Assembly: GCA_938048735.1 (NCBI GenBank)
Contig: CALIUM010000007.1
Location: 62,001-126,000, forward strand
Origin: an uncultured archaeon
GTDB lineage: Archaea; Thermoproteota; Bathyarchaeia; TCS64
Direction of reading: 5' to 3'
Length of the DNA: 64,000 bases
This document shows, piece by piece, positions 61,382-64,000 of the stretch (position 1 is the first letter of the stretch; each line of letters opens with the position of its first letter). The position numbers and the translations under genes are program-made. The notes beneath the pieces were generated by a model, which saw only the letters and a list, made by a program, of their open reading frames with translations, was not told the DNA's origin and made no database searches.

Positions 61382-62470
61382 GTGAAGGTTGCAATAGTTT
61401 TAGGAACTAGACCAGAGATAATAAAGATGGCTCCAATAATAAGAGAGATGGAGAAAAAGAACATGGATTTCTTCATACTGCACACGGGGCAACACTACAC
61501 AAGCAACATGAACAGGGTGTTCTTCGAGCAGCTGAAGCTCCCGGAGCCGAGGTATAATCTAAATGTAGGCTCTGGGACGCACGCCGAGGAGACGGGGAGG
61601 ATGCTGATGGGGGTGGAGGAGGTGCTCTTGGAGGAGAGGCCGGATGTCGTTCTTGTTGAGGGTGACACAAACTCCGTATTGGCAGGGGTGCTCGCAGCTG
61701 TTAAACTCATGATACCCGTTGGGCATGTCGAGGCGGGATTGAGGAGCCATGATAGGAGGATGCCGGAGGAGATAAACAGGATAATAGCAGACCACACCTC
61801 AGACTACCTCTTCGCCCCCACGGAGAAGGCCAAAGAGAACCTTCTCGGGGAGGGAATAGGTTATGAGAGGATCTTTGTGACTGGGAATACGATAGTCGAC
61901 GCTGTTTACCAGAACCTCCTACTCGCGGAGGATTGCGACGATATATTGGATGATCTGGGGTTGAAGGGGGGTGAATACCTCCTCGCCACGATTCATAGGC
62001 AGGAGAATGTGGACAGCAGGGCGAGGTTCAAGGGAATAATAGAGGGTTTGAGGCTAGTCCAAAATCACTTCAATATCCCATTAGTCTATCCGATACATCC
62101 CAGGGCGGAGAAGAGGCTGAAGGAATACGGCTTTGATGCGGAGGGCATAACCCTCATAGAGCCTACGGATTACCTAAGCTTCCTGAGGCTGGAGAGCAGG
62201 GCCAGGCTCATATTCACGGACTCCGGTGGGGTCCAGGAGGAGGCCTGCATACTGAGGGTTCCATGTGTCACCCTGAGATATAACACCGAGAGGCCTGAGA
62301 CTCTAGAGGTTGGGGCCAACATCCTTGCGGGGGCAGAGCCGGAGAGCATACTGGAGAAGGCTAGGTTGATGTTTGATGCTGACAGGTTCTGGCCAAACCC
62401 CTTCGGAGACGGGAGGGCTGCCGAGAGGATAATAGGGGTCATAGAAGAAAGGATGGGTTCAAGGAGGTGA
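61382..62470 (+). CDS. wecB: UDP-N-acetylglucosamine 2-epimerase
   Basis: A 362-residue non-hydrolysing epimerase making UDP-ManNAc from UDP-GlcNAc. Motifs: VAIVLGTRPEIIKMAPII, FILHTGQHYTSNMN, VLVEGDTNSVLAG, GHVEAGLRSHDRRMPEEINR, TIHRQENVDSR and FTDSGGVQEEACIL. Complete. Starts at GTG 61382. It ends in AGGAGGTGA, which is also the ribosome-binding site of the next epimerase gene. Probably part of glycan or surface-sugar synthesis. Confidence 0.95.
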   Translation: MKVAIVLGTRPEIIKMAPIIREMEKKNMDFFILHTGQHYTSNMNRVFFEQLKLPEPRYNLNVGSGTHAEETGRMLMGVEEVLLEERPDVVLVEGDTNSVLAGVLAAVKLMIPVGHVEAGLRSHDRRMPEEINRIIADHTSDYLFAPTEKAKENLLGEGIGYERIFVTGNTIVDAVYQNLLLAEDCDDILDDLGLKGGEYLLATIHRQENVDSRARFKGIIEGLRLVQNHFNIPLVYPIHPRAEKRLKEYGFDAEGITLIEPTDYLSFLRLESRARLIFTDSGGVQEEACILRVPCVTLRYNTERPETLEVGANILAGAEPESILEKARLMFDADRFWPNPFGDGRAAERIIGVIEERMGSRR

Positions 62471-62476
62471 GGCGGC

Positions 62477-63394
62477 TTATCTAGGATCCTGGTTACGGGT
62501 GGGCTTGGATTTATTGGATCGAACCTAGTCAGGGAGCTCAGGGGGAGGGGCCACGATGTCTGGCTCTGCGACCTGAGGCATTCAGAGGACCCCAAATCCT
62601 TGAGGTGTGATGTCAGCGTCTATAGGCAGGTTGAGAGGCTCTTCGAATCCAAAGACTTCGAGTATGTTTATCACGCCGCTGCGGAGTATGGCAGGTGGAA
62701 CGGCGAAGACTACTACGAGAACCTATGGTTGACGAATGCTGTGGGGACGAAGAACATCATCCGCATGCAGGAGAGGAGGCGTTTCAGGATGATCTTCTTC
62801 AGCAGCGCCGAGGTTTACGGAGACTACGATGGCGTGATGAGCGAGGATGTGATGGACCGAGTTCCCATCAGGCAGATGAACGACTACGCCATCTCCAAGT
62901 GGGTTAACGAGCTGCAGATAATGAACTCCTCTAAGATGTTCGGAACCGAGACAGTTAGGGTGAGGCTCTTCAACGTATATGGACCCGGGGAGCATTACAC
63001 TCCATACCGTGGATTCGTGCCAAGGTTCATCTACAAGGCATTGAGGGATGAGCCCTATACCGTATATCTTGGGCATAAGAGATCGCTTGAGTATATAGAC
63101 GACATATGCAGGGCCTTAGCCAACATAATCGGGAACTTCAAGCCTGGGGAGGTATACAACCTGGGAGGAGATGAGCAGTACGAGATAAAGTACATCTCAG
63201 ACCTCATCCTCAGGGCCCTCGGGAAGGGAGATTCCGAAGTAACCTATGAGGAGGCTGAGCCCTTCACAACCAGGGTTAAGACGCCTGACTCGGCTAAAGC
63301 TAAGAGGGACTTAGGCTTCAGGATAACTGTCAAGCCTGAGGATGGAATCCCAAAAACGGTGGATTGGTTCAAGAAGGTCTACGGATTTGAATGA
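62477..63394 (+). CDS. NAD-dependent sugar epimerase/dehydratase, no canonical start codon
   Basis: An extended SDR of about 305 residues. The NAD-binding strand and loop ILVTGGLGFIGSNLVREL is encoded from 62486, well before the track start at TTG 62600, which would delete it. The frame upstream contains only TTA (62477) and the wecB stop (62468-62470, same frame). GGAGGTGA lies six bases before that TTA, so initiation probably occurs at or next to it. Other motifs: IFFSSAEVYGDYDG, NDYAISKWVNELQ (YxxxK), VRVRLFNVYGPGEHY. Likely acts on a nucleotide sugar after WecB. Confidence 0.85.
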   Translation, partial: LSRILVTGGLGFIGSNLVRELRGRGHDVWLCDLRHSEDPKSLRCDVSVYRQVERLFESKDFEYVYHAAAEYGRWNGEDYYENLWLTNAVGTKNIIRMQERRRFRMIFFSSAEVYGDYDGVMSEDVMDRVPIRQMNDYAISKWVNELQIMNSSKMFGTETVRVRLFNVYGPGEHYTPYRGFVPRFIYKALRDEPYTVYLGHKRSLEYIDDICRALANIIGNFKPGEVYNLGGDEQYEIKYISDLILRALGKGDSEVTYEEAEPFTTRVKTPDSAKAKRDLGFRITVKPEDGIPKTVDWFKKVYGFE

Positions 63395-63569
63395 AACAGA
63401 TTCAAGGGATGTTCTGAAACATTACAGCGACAAGAGACTACTGATCACTGGCGGGGCTGGATGCATAGGCAGCAACCTAGCTAAGGCACTGTTGAGCGAT
63501 GAGCCAGAAATCATTGTCATTATAGATTATTTGTCAGCTTCTCAGGAGTGGAAAGAAGGTTTATTTTGA
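63387..63569 (+). pseudogene. Truncated sugar-nucleotide epimerase remnant
   Basis: From TTG 63387 (overlapping the previous gene by eight bases) a frame encodes NETDSRDVLKHYSDKR, then LLITGGAGCIGSNLAKALLS, DEPEIIVIIDYLSAS and stops at TGA. This is the NAD-binding N terminus of an SDR epimerase, only 60 residues instead of about 310. Just after it the sequence becomes AT-rich and unrelated. It is probably a remnant cut by a rearrangement. The track's start at 63342 is inside the previous gene. Confidence 0.75.
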
Positions 63570-63618
63570 AATGCTTTAAATAATTCTGAGTTTATATGTC
63601 TCGTTGGGGTTGGTTTGA

Positions 63619-63816
63619 TTGAGAGATGTTAATTATGAGTGGTTTCTAAGGGCGGATTTGGAGAAGTTTAGAGGACTTTACATCGCTATTGTTGATGGTC
63701 GAGTTGTTGAATCTGGAGAGGAACCGGAGAAAATCTACGTAAAAGCTAAGGAGAAGTATCCTAAGAAAGAGGTTGTTTTATGGAAGGTTCCTAGAGAAGA
63801 GACACTCATACTATAA
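63619..63816 (+). CDS. DUF5678-domain small protein
   Basis: A 65-residue protein: YEWFLRADLEKFRGLYIAIV, DGRVVESGEEPEKIYVKA, and VVLWKVPREETLIL, the typical DUF5678 pattern. TTG start. Such genes often precede a retropepsin-like gene in archaea, as here, and may work as a two-part module; the role is unknown. The region is AT-rich relative to upstream genes. Confidence 0.85.
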   Translation: MRDVNYEWFLRADLEKFRGLYIAIVDGRVVESGEEPEKIYVKAKEKYPKKEVVLWKVPREETLIL

Positions 63817-64000
63817 CGTTTAAGTATAGAGCTGAAAAGTCGAAGATATTCGGTGTTATAAAAAGACCTGTCGCGAAAGTTTATCTTAAAACTGAGATGG
63901 GTGAGTGGCTTCCATGTTTTATGTACATTGATTCAGGAGCAGATTTCACGTTGATTCCATATAAATTTGGGTTGATGTTAGGACTTAAAATCGAAGAGAA
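63813..64000 (+). CDS. Retropepsin-like aspartyl protease fold protein (partial at window end)
   Basis: The frame reads TFKYRAEKSKIFGVIKRPVAK, then YLKTEMGEWLPCFMYIDSGADFTLIPY, where DSGAD is the retroviral-type aspartyl protease active-site loop. It runs off the window. No ATG, GTG or TTG precedes it after the in-frame TAG at 63792. The ATA at 63813 would overlap the DUF5678 stop (ATAA) as an ATGA junction does. The start is therefore uncertain. Pairing with DUF5678 supports the gene call. Confidence 0.65.
   Translation, partial: MTFKYRAEKSKIFGVIKRPVAKVYLKTEMGEWLPCFMYIDSGADFTLIPYKFGLMLGLKIEE

Noticed and set aside
62468-62480. Read-through of the wecB TGA into the epimerase in the same frame
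   Set aside because: The WecB C terminus is at its usual length and a full Shine-Dalgarno overlaps its stop, so separate initiation is more likely.
1-64000. CRISPR array, rRNA, or insertion sequence
   Set aside because: No regularly spaced repeats, rRNA core sequence or transposase motif was recognised; the only tandem repeats are inside coding regions at 38052 and 59970.

Overview
The window is archaeal. It carries archaeal information-processing genes: the end of aIF2-alpha, Nop10, TFB, aIF1A, Rio1, a Dim2/Pno1 KH protein, both topoisomerase VI subunits, a family-B DNA polymerase, V/A-type ATPase subunits and a family-4 uracil-DNA glycosylase. TATA-like boxes lie about 25-30 bases before many starts, often without a leader, and TTG and GTG starts are common. 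An archaeal-type asparagine synthetase, a stand-alone LigD-type phosphoesterase, DUF5678 and a DUF3782-like protein fit a Thermoproteota/Bathyarchaeia-like organism. This placement is inference; no rRNA or tRNA gene was recognised to confirm it.

Layout. 0-5 kb: aIF2-alpha end, nop10, an unknown gene, and a MacB/FtsX-type ABC pair on the minus strand. 5-8 kb: ATPase subunits I and K only; the rest of the complex is not here, and K has an unusual six-helix form with one visible ion-binding carboxylate. 8-13 kb: regulators (a CBS protein, a stand-alone RAM sensor, an Lrp protein, a winged-helix gene divergent from TFB across a perfect 24-bp palindrome). 13-17 kb: a heterodimeric ABC exporter behind an ArsR-like repressor. 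17-21 kb: uracil-DNA glycosylase, HtpX-like protease and arginyl-tRNA synthetase. 21-24.5 kb: an APH-like and an APS-kinase-like pair, an IMPase/FBPase and SfsA. 24.5-29 kb: aIF1A-Rio1-Pno1-Top6B-Top6A, tightly packed. 29-32.6 kb: NDP-sugar pyrophosphorylase, phosphoglucosamine mutase and triosephosphate isomerase. 32.7-49.5 kb: metabolic and accessory genes, including two kinase/HAD loci broken by frameshifts, an L-2-hydroxyglutarate dehydrogenase-like enzyme, a CoA-transferase, TrmO, an ECF S-component-like protein and a LarA/UxaA-like operon. 49.7-57 kb: purM-like and polB genes diverging from one symmetrical TATA element, a kinase-fold protein, a broken small gene, and an AsnC-type regulator divergent from an asparagine synthetase. 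57-64 kb: a sugar-nucleotide group (three epimerase loci, one of them truncated, plus UDP-GlcNAc 2-epimerase) mixed with small membrane proteins and an acylphosphatase with a heptad-repeat tail, ending in an AT-rich DUF5678/retropepsin-like pair cut by the window edge.

The most notable points are: a family-B polymerase that has lost all but one exonuclease carboxylate while its polymerase motifs are intact; four genes with no ATG/GTG/TTG at the position where the conserved fold demands a start, three of them after a well-placed Shine-Dalgarno (candidate CTG, CTG, TTA and ATA starts); three loci carrying frameshifts, most of them single-base losses; the ATPase K subunit; and two perfect inverted repeats with four-base centres. 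All product names rest on motif recognition by eye, without database searches.
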